Shown: positions 1 through 6,861, counted from the stretch's first letter. The stretch is DNA of 19,570 nt from Methanobacterium sp. (GCA_003158115.1 PMGM01000033.1:1-19570); one strand, 5' to 3'. The notes: generated from the letters alone by a model not told the origin. Made by a program: numbers and translations.

Positions 1-27
1 AAGATATTAATTTTTTATTTTTTAATT

Positions 28-36
28 AAAAAAAAA
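28..36 (-). terminator. Oligo-T terminator of the ftsY operon
   Basis: A run of nine A on the plus strand, read as T9 on the minus strand, lies about 43 nt beyond the ftsY stop. Oligo-T tracts without a strong hairpin are the usual archaeal termination signal. The plus strand has its own T6 tracts at 11-16 and 18-23, so the spot may stop transcription from both sides. Nothing else is visible in 1-78. Confidence 0.6.
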
Positions 37-78
37 TTATTTATATTTTGGAATAAATAATTGGACATTACAGATTTT

Positions 79-1317
79 CTATCCAATAATCTGTTCAACC
101 ATCCATTCTGGTTTAAATTCCATTATATCAGAGTATGACTGGCCTGTACCTAGAAATAGTATAGGTTTTTGTATAACATAACCGATAGAAAGTGCTGCGC
201 CACCTTTAGCATCTGCATCTGCTTTAGTGAGTATTATCCCATCTATGCCAACGGCATCGTTGAATTTTTGAGCTTGTTCAACTGAATCGTTTCCTGTTAA
301 GGCATCTCCAACATATATAATAAGATCAGGTTTTATTACCCTTTTAATTTTTTTCATCTCATCCATGAGATTCACATTTGTCTGCATTCTGCCAGCAGTA
401 TCCACTAAAACCAATTCTTTGCCTTTTGCCTTGGCATGTTCAACAGCATCAAATGCAACAGCTGCCGGGTCGGCTCCTTTCTTATGTTTAATTATCTTAA
501 CACCTAACTTATCAGCATGGTGACTTATCTGTTCAATTGCACCCGCACGAAATGTATCAGACGCTGCAATTACTGGAGTGTATCCCTTTTCAATATAATA
601 TGTTGATATTTTAGCTATGGTTGTGGTTTTACCAGTACCATTGATACCCACAAACATGATCTTAAGTGGTTCACCAGTTTTTTTAGCTTCCTCAAGTAAA
701 ACATTGATGTCCTTACTTTCAATATCAAGAATATTTTCAATTGCTTTTTTAAGCGCTTCCCTTGTGAAATCAGATACATCATTTCTGCGTTTGATCTTAC
801 GACCAACTAAATCGTGTCTAACAGACGTGATTATCTGTTCAGCCACTTCCATTGCAACGTCACCCTCTAATAATGCCATTTCTAATTCAAATAAAATATC
901 ATCTATATCTTTATCAGATATGGTTTTATGACGTACAAATGAAAATATTCCAGATTTTTCCGATTCATCCTCTGAAGCTTCTGCATTTTCAACATCGACT
1001 ACATCTTCAGATGTCTCAGGTTCTGATTCTGTTTCAGATGATAAACTAGAATTATCTTTATCCTGTTCAGAAGTTTTTGGTTTACCCCTTAGAAATCCCA
1101 TGAATCCAGATTTTGTTTCGGATTCATTCTCAGATTCTGGAACTTTTTCTACAGTATTATCAGTAGATTCCGAATTGACAGGTTCTTTGAGATTTTTAGA
1201 TTCCTCAATTTTTTCTGAAGATTTGTTTTCTAAGGCTTCTAATTTTTCTTCCTCGGTGATCTTATCTGATAGTTTTCCTATGGTACCGGTAAACTTCTTT
1301 TTAAGTGATTCAAACAA
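79..1317 (-). CDS. ftsY: Signal recognition particle receptor FtsY
   Basis: This 412-residue SRP GTPase docks ribosome-SRP complexes at the membrane and pairs with Ffh/SRP54. The NG core is complete: N domain about 125-205, P-loop [10 protein letters not shown] at 224-233, the SRP-family insertion box DTFRAGA at 254-260, DTAGR at 306-310 and TKAD at 364-367. In front of it is a long acidic, Ser/Glu-rich extension (about 22-120), longer than I expect for methanogen FtsY. It begins with a basic amphipathic stretch (MFESLKKKF) and contains two similar basic-hydrophobic motifs at 69-79 and 121-131, plausible membrane contacts. The start codon is TTG at 1317, preceded by a GGGGAG ribosome-binding site (1328-1333); no ATG fits the family start better. 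It is the last gene of the operon, 81 nt beyond pfdA, the widest gap within it. Function is near certain; the role of the extension is inferred. Confidence 0.96.
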   Translation of the reverse strand: MFESLKKKFTGTIGKLSDKITEEEKLEALENKSSEKIEESKNLKEPVNSESTDNTVEKVPESENESETKSGFMGFLRGKPKTSEQDKDNSSLSSETESEPETSEDVVDVENAEASEDESEKSGIFSFVRHKTISDKDIDDILFELEMALLEGDVAMEVAEQIITSVRHDLVGRKIKRRNDVSDFTREALKKAIENILDIESKDINVLLEEAKKTGEPLKIMFVGINGTGKTTTIAKISTYYIEKGYTPVIAASDTFRAGAIEQISHHADKLGVKIIKHKKGADPAAVAFDAVEHAKAKGKELVLVDTAGRMQTNVNLMDEMKKIKRVIKPDLIIYVGDALTGNDSVEQAQKFNDAVGIDGIILTKADADAKGGAALSIGYVIQKPILFLGTGQSYSDIMEFKPEWMVEQIIG

Positions 1318-1398
1318 AGAGTTTTCACTCCCCTAAATTTAAAATAGATTATAATATTAGAATGATTAAATGATAATAGAAAGATTAAAGGATAATCT

Positions 1399-1821
1399 TT
1401 ATTCTTGTCCTTCTATTTTTTGCATGAGTTCCTCTGCTTCAGGACTCTTCTTCATGATGTACTGGGTTATCTTTTGGAGATCTGCAGACATCTTTTCTCT
1501 AAGTTCTTCAAGTTCCGTTTTTTGTTCGGTTATAGTGTCTTTTGCATCATCTATCTTCTTTTTAACAGCTACTCCAGCACCAAGTCCTATTATTACTTCC
1601 TCAGTGTTTTTAAGTTCAGTTATAAGAAAAGATCCAGCACCTATAGGTACCAATGTTTCTTTATTGTCTTCTCCTTTAATTGTGGATAACGTATCCAGTG
1701 CAACTGAAAGTTCCGTGATTGTAGCGTTTAAAGAATCAATCTGCTGCTGAAGAACTTCTGCTTGTTGTTGGTATGCATTAAGCTCATTCACCATTGATTC
1801 GAGTCTTTGTCTGTCTTCCAT
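1399..1821 (-). CDS. pfdA: Prefoldin subunit alpha
   Basis: This 140-residue protein has the prefoldin alpha architecture: an N-terminal coiled coil (about 1-50), a central beta-hairpin region rich in Gly and Val (about 55-90, including VPIGAGSF and GLGAGVAVKK), and a C-terminal coiled coil (about 90-135). In archaea two alpha and four beta subunits form a jellyfish-shaped ATP-independent chaperone that holds unfolded chains and passes them to the thermosome. It starts 5 nt after the eL20 stop, so co-translation is likely. Its place between ribosomal proteins and ftsY fits work on chains leaving the ribosome. Length is normal for the family and no residue looks anomalous. The beta subunit is not in this window. 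Confidence 0.93.
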   Translation of the reverse strand: MEDRQRLESMVNELNAYQQQAEVLQQQIDSLNATITELSVALDTLSTIKGEDNKETLVPIGAGSFLITELKNTEEVIIGLGAGVAVKKKIDDAKDTITEQKTELEELREKMSADLQKITQYIMKKSPEAEELMQKIEGQE

Positions 1822-1826
1822 TTAGA

Positions 1827-2057
1827 TCACCCGTTGGATAATGCTTTAATGATTGGATCTTGTGCTTCATCCAATGAGATCTCTTTGATATCCTCTATGA
1901 ATATCTTAGTTCTACCGATCCTGTGTTTACTTCCAAACTCAGAATATATTTTTTCGCGTATGTCATCTTCACTTACGGCTTTTAATTCCTTAGTGAAGTG
2001 TTTAAGGCCTCGACCCATCATGAATTTTCCCTGAACTTTAAATATCTTTGTCTTCAT
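1827..2057 (-). CDS. rpl18a: Large-subunit ribosomal protein eL20 (L18Ae/LX)
   Basis: This 76-residue protein matches the short archaeal LX form of eL20, about half the length of eukaryotic L18a. Recognisable segments are the start MKTKIFKVQGKF, the basic GSKHRIGRTKIFIEDIKEI stretch (42-60) and the short acidic C-terminus. It is an archaeal/eukaryotic-specific protein of the 50S surface. The start ATG overlaps the aIF6 stop as ATGA (2054-2057), a standard sign of translational coupling. It is followed after 5 nt by pfdA. eL20 next to aIF6 is a common archaeal pairing. Confidence 0.92.
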   Translation of the reverse strand: MKTKIFKVQGKFMMGRGLKHFTKELKAVSEDDIREKIYSEFGSKHRIGRTKIFIEDIKEISLDEAQDPIIKALSNG

Positions 2058-2728
2058 AAGTATCCCTCAAGAAAACCTAATGCTTCCTCTATTCTTGCAA
2101 GTTCAGGACCTGTTGTATTCAGACCAACCATAACTCCATTTGAGTTAGCCACTGCACAAGCACCCACTAGTTGAGTACCATTATTAACGGTTCCCACATC
2201 TACATGTGTTTTGAACAGTTTTTCTATGAATTCAAGTTCATCTTCGCTTGCTGCGGGATGTACAAGAACCCCTTTATTGGTTGCTGTTGCAACTGATCCT
2301 GTTATTTTAAAATTTGCTATACTTCCCCTTTGAACTTCAACGTCTAAAACATTGGAAATTACTTCAATGGCTTTGTCAGAGATGACTGGGTGTACAAGTG
2401 CACCGAAATCATTAGCTAGAAGGATATTACCAATAGCTGTAAGCTTATCTGGTATTCTTTCTACTTCGATTCCTTGTTCCCTTATAACCTCTAACTCGTT
2501 GTCATAGGTATATCTTGAAACAACAATACCATTTGAATTTCCACATGTGAGGGCCCCAGTCAGATTACTTCCACTGATTGGGGTTTTGATAACTGGAACA
2601 TCTAAACATTCTGTTATCAAATCCACCATTCCATCCAAGATGTTAGGTGGTGTAATAGCAATTTTTTCTGTGGCGGATATTGAAACGCCAAGATTTGGGC
2701 TTCCGCCAATATTGATCCTTCTAATCAT
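2054..2728 (-). CDS. eif6: Translation initiation factor 6 (ribosome anti-association factor)
   Basis: This 224-residue protein is full length for aIF6, which folds as a five-fold pseudo-symmetric pentein. Repeated elements are visible along the chain: GNSNGIVVS (63-71), NDFGALVHP (105-113), TNKGVLVHP (about 153-161) and ANSNGVMVG (about 194-202). aIF6 binds uL14 and the sarcin-ricin region on 50S, blocks 30S joining, and acts in late 50S maturation and under stress. It lies 9 nt after eL31 and overlaps eL20 by 4 nt. In eukaryotes eIF6 is released by SBDS/EFL1; those partners are not in the window. Confidence 0.95.
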   Translation of the reverse strand: MIRRINIGGSPNLGVSISATEKIAITPPNILDGMVDLITECLDVPVIKTPISGSNLTGALTCGNSNGIVVSRYTYDNELEVIREQGIEVERIPDKLTAIGNILLANDFGALVHPVISDKAIEVISNVLDVEVQRGSIANFKITGSVATATNKGVLVHPAASEDELEFIEKLFKTHVDVGTVNNGTQLVGACAVANSNGVMVGLNTTGPELARIEEALGFLEGYL

Positions 2729-2737
2729 AAACTCACC

Positions 2738-2983
2738 CTATTCAACCAAGGTGACTGATACAGATCCATCCTCTTCCTTCGTTGCTTTTACTTTTATTTT
2801 TGGTGGTACCTTTTGGATTCCTCTTTCCCATATTTTCTCGTTTATTGAGTTATCGATTTTGATATCCTCGGATTTCATATGTTTTTTTAGGAATTCCCTG
2901 ACCAACCTTATTGCCTTAGGAGACCTTATGGTCCTTGGCACTCTTTTAACGTCCCTTAATGGGATAATGTAGACTCTTTCCAT
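2738..2983 (-). CDS. rpl31e: Large-subunit ribosomal protein eL31
   Basis: This 81-residue protein starts [18 protein letters not shown] and carries the eL31 pattern of basic helix ([17 protein letters not shown], 20-36), a conserved [17 protein letters not shown] segment (47-63) and a final beta strand. eL31 sits at the rim of the peptide exit tunnel, near the docking area for SRP and other exit factors, which suits an operon ending in ftsY. The GGTG ribosome-binding site lies directly against the eL39 stop, 11 nt upstream of the ATG. Length is normal for archaea. Confidence 0.95.
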   Translation of the reverse strand: MERVYIIPLRDVKRVPRTIRSPKAIRLVREFLKKHMKSEDIKIDNSINEKIWERGIQKVPPKIKVKATKEEDGSVSVTLVE

Positions 2984-2994
2984 TTAAATCACAC

Positions 2995-3150
2995 CTATGC
3001 TTTGACCTTACTTCTTCTCCATTGTCTCATCTTCGGATGAGTACGGACTTTTCTTGATGTTTTAAGCATTACCCATAGAGGCACGCGTCTGTTTTGTTTT
3101 GTAGCCTTTGAAAGTCTTAATTTCTTTGCACATGGTTTATTTCTACTCAT
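2995..3150 (-). CDS. rpl39e: Large-subunit ribosomal protein eL39
   Basis: Reading the minus strand from ATG at 3150 to TAG at 2995 gives 51 residues, [20 protein letters not shown] at the start, then [20 protein letters not shown] and [11 protein letters not shown]. This is the full eL39, one of the smallest ribosomal proteins, which lines the exit tunnel. A GGAGAG ribosome-binding site stands 4 nt before the ATG. The start lies inside the last codons of the upstream PP-loop gene (8-nt overlap, 3143-3150), so its translation probably depends on that gene. eL31 follows after 11 nt. Small genes of this size are easily missed in automated annotation. Confidence 0.95.
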   Translation of the reverse strand: MSRNKPCAKKLRLSKATKQNRRVPLWVMLKTSRKVRTHPKMRQWRRSKVKA

Positions 3151-3739
3151 TTTCTCTCCATCCTATAACTCTTGATTGTAAATGTTCTGGGAATAATTTG
3201 AAAGCCATTTCTTCGCCTTCAAGTTTGGATATCAGAAATCTTATTTCTATCTCATAGTCAGAATTATTCTCCCTGTTAGTCAACTCTTTTTTCACGTTGA
3301 AAAGAGTTTTTGAAAGATGATTAATGGATTTATGACCGAATCCTCCAAGATTAATGTATTCTACACCGTTTCTATCTTCAAAACTTTGAATTTCATTGAA
3401 ATCCAGTTTTGGAACCCTATCATCACGCCTTGTTCCATCTGCAATCAATTTATAATTATTAGCAGCAAGTTCAAGTGCATATTTATGTAAATGGTTTATA
3501 CCATTGTTAGGAAATCCATCATTTATAATGGTGTCAACTGCATCTTCAAGAACGTGAGGTTTCGCCTTAAGAATCCTGTGTTTGAATCCCAGAATTGCTG
3601 AGGACTCAGCTGCAGCTTTCCAAGAAGGATAATACCCAAAGTTTAGCGTTACAAGTTCAACTTCATATCCTAAATTTTTCAGGATAAAAGCTACTAAAGA
3701 GCTGTCCTTTCCGCCACTGTAAAGTACACAAGCCTTCAT
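3143..3739 (-). CDS. PP-loop superfamily ATPase, uncharacterised archaeal family
   Basis: The 198-residue protein opens with [25 protein letters not shown] (8-14) is the PP-loop of the adenine nucleotide alpha-hydrolase fold, which adenylates a substrate and releases pyrophosphate. Other visible motifs are an NFGYYPSW segment (about 33-40), GTRRDDRVP (about 101-109) and GGFGHKS (about 131-137). It resembles an archaeal group annotated as a predicted tRNA thiouridylase-like ATPase (COG2117, from memory). However, the only cysteine is Cys4, so the CxxC or catalytic Cys pairs of known tRNA thiolases are absent. It lies 14 nt after PDCD5 and its stop overlaps the eL39 start. Work on tRNA or ribosome modification is plausible from context only. 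The fold is sure, the substrate unknown. Confidence 0.85.
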   Translation of the reverse strand: MKACVLYSGGKDSSLVAFILKNLGYEVELVTLNFGYYPSWKAAAESSAILGFKHRILKAKPHVLEDAVDTIINDGFPNNGINHLHKYALELAANNYKLIADGTRRDDRVPKLDFNEIQSFEDRNGVEYINLGGFGHKSINHLSKTLFNVKKELTNRENNSDYEIEIRFLISKLEGEEMAFKLFPEHLQSRVIGWRENE

Positions 3740-3753
3740 TTATTCCATTATTT

Positions 3754-4092
3754 TTAATAACTACGGGAAATCTTAATTTCTCTTTTCTGACCAATGAGTT
3801 TTCTAAGGAGTTCTTTGAGCTGATCATCACTTATCTTAGATTGCACACGTCCAGCCTGGGCGAGCTGTATTAGCTGAAGTTCTATCTGATCCACAAATTC
3901 GGGTTTTGTGAGTCTGATATTTGCTAGTCTTGCTCTGGCCTCAGGTGTTAATAATTGCATCATGGCTTGCTTTTTCTGAGTTTCCATCTCTCTGCGCATG
4001 TGCTCCTGTGACTCGGCTTCAGAAGGTTGTTGTGCAGCTTGTTGCTGCATTTGCTGCATTCTTTTACGACGTATTTCATCGATGTCAGTCAT
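3754..4092 (-). CDS. PDCD5/TFAR19-family DNA-binding protein
   Basis: This 112-residue basic protein has the archaeal PDCD5 layout: a Gln/Met-rich N-terminal helix (MQQMQQQAAQQ, 12-22), a compact triple-helix core starting LLTPEARARLANIRLTKP (about 47-64) and ending near LLRKLIGQKR (94-103), and a short basic tail. Human PDCD5 is tied to apoptosis and tubulin chaperoning through CCT and prefoldin; the archaeal protein binds DNA in vitro, but its cellular role is not settled. A GGAGGT ribosome-binding site precedes the ATG by 7 nt. It lies 13 nt after eS19. The presence of prefoldin alpha in the same operon is suggestive given the eukaryotic prefoldin/CCT link. Confidence 0.92.
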   Translation of the reverse strand: MTDIDEIRRKRMQQMQQQAAQQPSEAESQEHMRREMETQKKQAMMQLLTPEARARLANIRLTKPEFVDQIELQLIQLAQAGRVQSKISDDQLKELLRKLIGQKREIKISRSY

Positions 4093-4105
4093 CTCAGACC
4101 TCCGT

Positions 4106-4543
4106 TTAATATTTAGAAAGTTCAGGGATATCTTTTTTAATGTTATGGGATGCTTTATCTAGGAAAGATTTACCTTCCGGTGTTACAAGTCTTCCTTCAC
4201 CTACTTTGCGAACGTATCCTGCGTCTTCAAGCTGGTGTAATGCTCCCCTAATAACTGCACCGCTACCTTTTCTGAATTTTTCAGGTGCGGTACCTCTGTC
4301 TTTTTTACCACCATAGTAAGTTTTAAGACTGTTAATACCCACTGGACCATCCATGTAAACCTTTCTTAATAAGGATGCACATCTCACATACCACCAGTCA
4401 GGATTATCAGGTCTTCTTTCTTTATGGACACCGGTTTTGACAAATGTAGCCCATTCAGGGGCAGTTATTTTTTTGTTTTCGTTTAATTCCTTTGCAATTT
4501 CGCTGATGAGCGAATCTGCTGGCACATCGTAAATTGTTGTCAT
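4106..4543 (-). CDS. rps19e: Small-subunit ribosomal protein eS19
   Basis: This 145-residue protein has the eS19 signature: TYDVPADxL-type start, [12 protein letters not shown] (about 31-42), the [15 protein letters not shown] block (49-63), [20 protein letters not shown] (about 66-85) and a C-terminal winged-helix half with [14 protein letters not shown] (about 100-113). eS19 binds the 30S head and is required for 3'-end maturation of small-subunit rRNA in eukaryotes. A strong AGGAGG ribosome-binding site precedes the ATG. It starts 10 nt after the YhbY gene. Length is typical. Confidence 0.95.
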   Translation of the reverse strand: MTTIYDVPADSLISEIAKELNENKKITAPEWATFVKTGVHKERRPDNPDWWYVRCASLLRKVYMDGPVGINSLKTYYGGKKDRGTAPEKFRKGSGAVIRGALHQLEDAGYVRKVGEGRLVTPEGKSFLDKASHNIKKDIPELSKY

Positions 4544-4553
4544 ATTTATCCTC

Positions 4554-4826
4554 CTATTTACCTCTTCTTTGTTTGAATATTACAGCAACGTTACCTCTAA
4601 AATCAATAAGTTTAGAATTAGACTTCTCAATGATCTCGGTAATATAGTTTTGTTTCTCTCCGGATATACCTTTTGAAAATCTCAACTTTACAACTTCGTT
4701 TTGTTTGAGCTGTCTTTTTATCTCGCCTAACATACTCTCATTTATTCTTGATTTTCCTATGTTAATTGTGATAGTTGAAAGTGATCTGTTCATCAGTTCC
4801 TTTTTTGGAGGTGTTATTATGTTCAT
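4554..4826 (-). CDS. YhbY (CRM-domain) RNA-binding protein
   Basis: As drawn from ATG 4826 this is 90 residues. The CRM/YhbY core runs from about residue 18, with [20 protein letters not shown] (22-41), VVKLRFSKG (45-53) and a final [18 protein letters not shown] strand (73-90). Bacterial YhbY associates with pre-50S particles, so a ribosome-assembly role is likely. Two starts compete. ATG 4826 has an AAGGAGGAGG site but overlaps the RNase P gene by 65 nt. ATG 4793 (residue 12, MNRSLST) has AAGGA at good spacing, gives 79 residues, overlaps by 32 nt, and matches where I expect archaeal homologues to start. Family assignment is firm; the N-terminus is open. Confidence 0.87.
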   Translation of the reverse strand: MNIITPPKKELMNRSLSTITINIGKSRINESMLGEIKRQLKQNEVVKLRFSKGISGEKQNYITEIIEKSNSKLIDFRGNVAVIFKQRRGK

Positions 4827-5160
4827 TTTTCCTCCTCCTTCTCTCTTTTTTTTCCGTTATATATGGAATTTTATTGATGTTCCCGCATTCAAGGCATTTG
4901 ATAACCACACTTGAATCGGACAATCTTATCTGGCAGTTTAAGCCAGGTTTCATAAAGTAGTGGCAATTGCGGCAGAACCTCTTAGCCCATTTAGAGGGCA
5001 TCTTCATGTTGTACTTTTTTGCAATGTTTCGAGCCATTTCAACGTAACGGTTAGACCTTTCAGGGTGTATGGCAAAATCTTCATCGGCCCTATTAAAAAG
5101 GATGTCAATTCTTTCTTCCGCTATCTTTAACATCCATTTTGGTCTTCTTCCCCTTCTCAA
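4762..5160 (-). CDS. rnp4: Ribonuclease P protein component 4 (Rpp21/Rpr2)
   Basis: The 132-residue product is an archaeal Rpp21. Two basic helices open the protein (RRPKWMLKIAEERIDILF and the HPERSNRYVEMARNIAKKY region, about 6-50), followed by a zinc ribbon with Cys63, Cys66, Cys89 and Cys92 (CRNC and CLEC). Rpp21 pairs with Rpp29 and binds the specificity domain of RNase P RNA, aiding 5' processing of pre-tRNAs. The start is TTG at 5160, supported by GAGAGGT 6 nt upstream; translation fits the family from this codon. It is the first gene of the translation operon. The C-terminal tail after about 104 is a charged, disordered-looking extension, part of which is encoded by DNA that also holds the YhbY start. 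Confidence 0.92.
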   Translation of the reverse strand: MRRGRRPKWMLKIAEERIDILFNRADEDFAIHPERSNRYVEMARNIAKKYNMKMPSKWAKRFCRNCHYFMKPGLNCQIRLSDSSVVIKCLECGNINKIPYITEKKERRRRKNEHNNTSKKGTDEQITFNYHN

Positions 5161-5438
5161 AGTTTAACCTCTCGTGGTAAACTGCAAATACCAGAATATA
5201 GAACTATTAATCTTAAAATTTTTAGCTCATATGGGTTTTGAATCCTAAAGGAGTAGATCCCTCAAATTCTAAGAACTGTACTTAAGAATAATATTATAAT
5301 TTATTTACCTTACCATTTAAAAAGCTTTGCTATCTTTTAAATCCCACTTGTTTATGATCCAAGATGATCAGTTACATAGTTATATGGTGGGAGAGTAAAA
5401 TTTTTTTTATGTTGTACAATAGAATTTACTGAATTATT
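5161..5438. other. 278-nt spacer with operon promoter region
   Basis: This AT-rich spacer separates the adenylate kinase stop from the rnp4 start, both minus strand. Minus-strand TATA-like candidates for the translation operon lie near 5309-5325 (CTTTTTAAATGG read on the minus strand) and 5329-5342. Either would leave a leader over 100 nt long, with no better box near the TTG. The plus-strand structure at 5342-5408 is listed separately. No tRNA or open reading frame of note was found. Confidence 0.5.
5342..5408 (+). other. Hairpin-plus-T8 element, possible small RNA
   Basis: On the plus strand TCCCAC (5342-5347) pairs perfectly with GTGGGA (5387-5392). Inside is a second perfect stem, TGATC (5355-5359) with GATCA (5366-5370). 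A run of T8 follows at 5401-5408. A TATA-like ATTTAAAAAG (5315-5324) sits about 30 nt before the outer stem. This order (box, structured segment, T-tract) would suit a transcript of about 65 nt running against the flanking genes. It may also be a structured operon leader or chance pairing in AT-rich DNA. No protein is encoded. Confidence 0.28.
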
Positions 5439-5981
5439 TTAGAACAGCTCATCTAAAAAGTTAATTTTACCCGGTGGTAATTGTTTTTTACCATTTAATA
5501 TTTGAATTATAATTTCTGCAACTTCATCCACATCCAGATCACTGGTATCCACTTCATGTACTTTATCACCATGTATTTCCACAGCTTCAAATGTACATAG
5601 ATCAAGAGCTTCAGCTTCTACATTTTCTTGTATCTTAGAATCAGACCATTCCCGTTTATTCAAACGTTTTCGTAAAACACTTGGCCTTGCTCTGAGTACA
5701 ATAACAGATTGAACTTGTTCATCAACTCCAAAGTCATGGGCGAGGTGACCCTCAATAATTAATTGTTTATCTATACTATTAAGTATCAAGTTGATTTCCC
5801 CAGAAAGAGACTCCATATCAACTATTTTATAACCCTTTTTATCATCATGACCATTGTAAAGATGTTTTTCTATTATTAGTTCGTTAAGAGCTATCAAAGG
5901 AGCGTTAAGAATCTTTGCAACAATCTTTGATATTGTTGTCTTTCCTGTACCTGGAGTTCCTGTTATTATTACTGCAGCCAT
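5439..5981 (-). CDS. Adenylate kinase of the AK6/Fap7 type
   Basis: This 180-residue P-loop kinase has GTPGTGKTT at 8-16, a short NMP-binding part (about 30-60), IIEGHLAHD as the Walker B-like segment (75-83), and a compact lid with RARPSVLRKRLNKREW (97-112). This is the architecture of archaeal AK6/Fap7-like kinases, smaller than the bacterial Adk family. Eukaryotic Fap7 acts on eS26/uS11 in late 40S maturation, and archaeal members bind uS11, so ribosome assembly may be its job alongside NMP phosphorylation. It lies 49 nt after thi4. No Shine-Dalgarno sequence is seen before ATG 5981; a T-rich TATA-like stretch lies 25-30 nt upstream, so the mRNA may be leaderless. Confidence 0.88.
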   Translation of the reverse strand: MAAVIITGTPGTGKTTISKIVAKILNAPLIALNELIIEKHLYNGHDDKKGYKIVDMESLSGEINLILNSIDKQLIIEGHLAHDFGVDEQVQSVIVLRARPSVLRKRLNKREWSDSKIQENVEAEALDLCTFEAVEIHGDKVHEVDTSDLDVDEVAEIIIQILNGKKQLPPGKINFLDELF

Positions 5982-6002
5982 GTAAATCTGATTGTTTATT
6001 GT

Positions 6003-6014
6003 AATAAAAAAAAT
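6003..6014 (-). terminator. T8 tract after thi4, possibly also the adk TATA box
   Basis: A8 on the plus strand (6006-6013) is T8 on the minus strand, 17 nt beyond the thi4 stop, and fits an archaeal terminator. The same T-rich segment lies 25-30 nt ahead of the adenylate kinase ATG, where a TATA box would sit for a leaderless transcript. Which role applies cannot be told from sequence alone. Confidence 0.45.
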
Positions 6015-6030
6015 TGAATTAAAAATAAAT

Positions 6031-6807
6031 TTACTTCAATTTTTCAATTAATATCTTGGCAACTCGTTCACCTGAAAGTAGCATTCCACCAAATATTGGA
6101 CCCATCCTAGGTGATCCGTGAACTGCATTTGCTGCCATCCCTGTAACATAAAGTCCTGGATACACCTCTGTTGTGTTATCCACTACTTGGCTTTCTGCCT
6201 TGTCTGCCCACATAGATTTTTCACCCATGATCTTACCTGTTTCAGTTGCAAGTTCTACTTCCATCTTGTTCTCAAGTATCTTTACGACTTCACAAGGATG
6301 TCCAGTGGCATCCACTACTGCTTTTGAACGTACAGTCAATGGATCTACATGTAGTCCACCCATTTCAACTGCTGTCCAGTTGAGGACAACTCCTTCAACT
6401 CCCTTATCCATCATCATAACATCTTCAATGGCCATAAGGTTAAATATTTTTAATCCTGCTTTACAAGCTTCTGAACAAATAGTTGAAACACATTCTATGG
6501 AATCTGCTACATAGTAACCTTCTTCATAGGTTGTGGTACCAACACCAAATTCATCTAGGATGCGTTTGCTTTCTTCTTGGACAACGATCTTGTTAAACAT
6601 CATACCACCACCCCACATTCCACCACCCATAGAGAGTTTTTTCTCAAAAAGTGCTACTTTAAACCCTGCTTTTGCAAGATAGTATCCTGCAGTAAGTCCT
6701 GCCGGACCTCCTCCACCTATTGCAACATCCATTTCAGTATAATCCAGAAAATCCTGCATGAATCCTTCAATTATAGCCTTTGAAACAGTTATATCATCTA
6801 ATTTCAT
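6031..6807 (-). CDS. thi4: Thiazole synthase Thi4, sulfide-dependent archaeal type
   Basis: The 258-residue protein makes the thiazole moiety of thiamin from NAD and glycine. The dinucleotide-binding motif AIGGGGPAG is at 29-37, followed by [15 protein letters not shown] (54-68), [10 protein letters not shown] (166-175) and the C-terminal [20 protein letters not shown] (223-242). The segment GGLHVDPLT (150-158) places His153 where yeast Thi4 has the Cys that gives up its sulfur once. From work on methanogen enzymes, this His form is catalytic and uses free sulfide with iron, suited to an anaerobe. Many databases instead call this family ribose 1,5-bisphosphate isomerase; the sequence supports Thi4. 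A GGTGA ribosome-binding site precedes the ATG by 4 nt. It appears to have its own promoter. Confidence 0.93.
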   Translation of the reverse strand: MKLDDITVSKAIIEGFMQDFLDYTEMDVAIGGGGPAGLTAGYYLAKAGFKVALFEKKLSMGGGMWGGGMMFNKIVVQEESKRILDEFGVGTTTYEEGYYVADSIECVSTICSEACKAGLKIFNLMAIEDVMMMDKGVEGVVLNWTAVEMGGLHVDPLTVRSKAVVDATGHPCEVVKILENKMEVELATETGKIMGEKSMWADKAESQVVDNTTEVYPGLYVTGMAANAVHGSPRMGPIFGGMLLSGERVAKILIEKLK

Positions 6808-6837
6808 TTTTTCACCACTTTCATATAGTTTTTCATC

Positions 6838-6846
6838 ATATAAAAA
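6838..6846 (-). promoter_or_regulatory. Candidate TATA box of thi4
   Basis: The minus strand reads TTTTTATAT here, 31-39 nt upstream of the thi4 ATG. A start of transcription about 25 nt on would leave a short leader that still holds the GGTGA ribosome-binding site at 6812-6816. Spacing is right for an archaeal promoter. Confidence 0.5.
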
Positions 6847-6861
6847 TTCTTCTAGTTGGTT

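Noticed and set aside
617..1336. Several open frames on the plus strand across ftsY
   Set aside because: They are complements of the Ser/Glu-rich FtsY extension and GTPase core, with no recognisable domains or ribosome-binding sites.
5226..5246. GGGTTTTGAATCC, which resembles a tRNA T-arm
   Set aside because: The loop is one base too long, the invariant TTC is missing, and no acceptor, D or anticodon arms can be built around it.
5364..5431. Possible C/D-box RNA (ATGATCA near 5365 and CTGA near 5428)
   Set aside because: The C box departs from RUGAUGA, internal C'/D' boxes are missing and the ends do not pair. The hairpin-plus-T8 reading is simpler.
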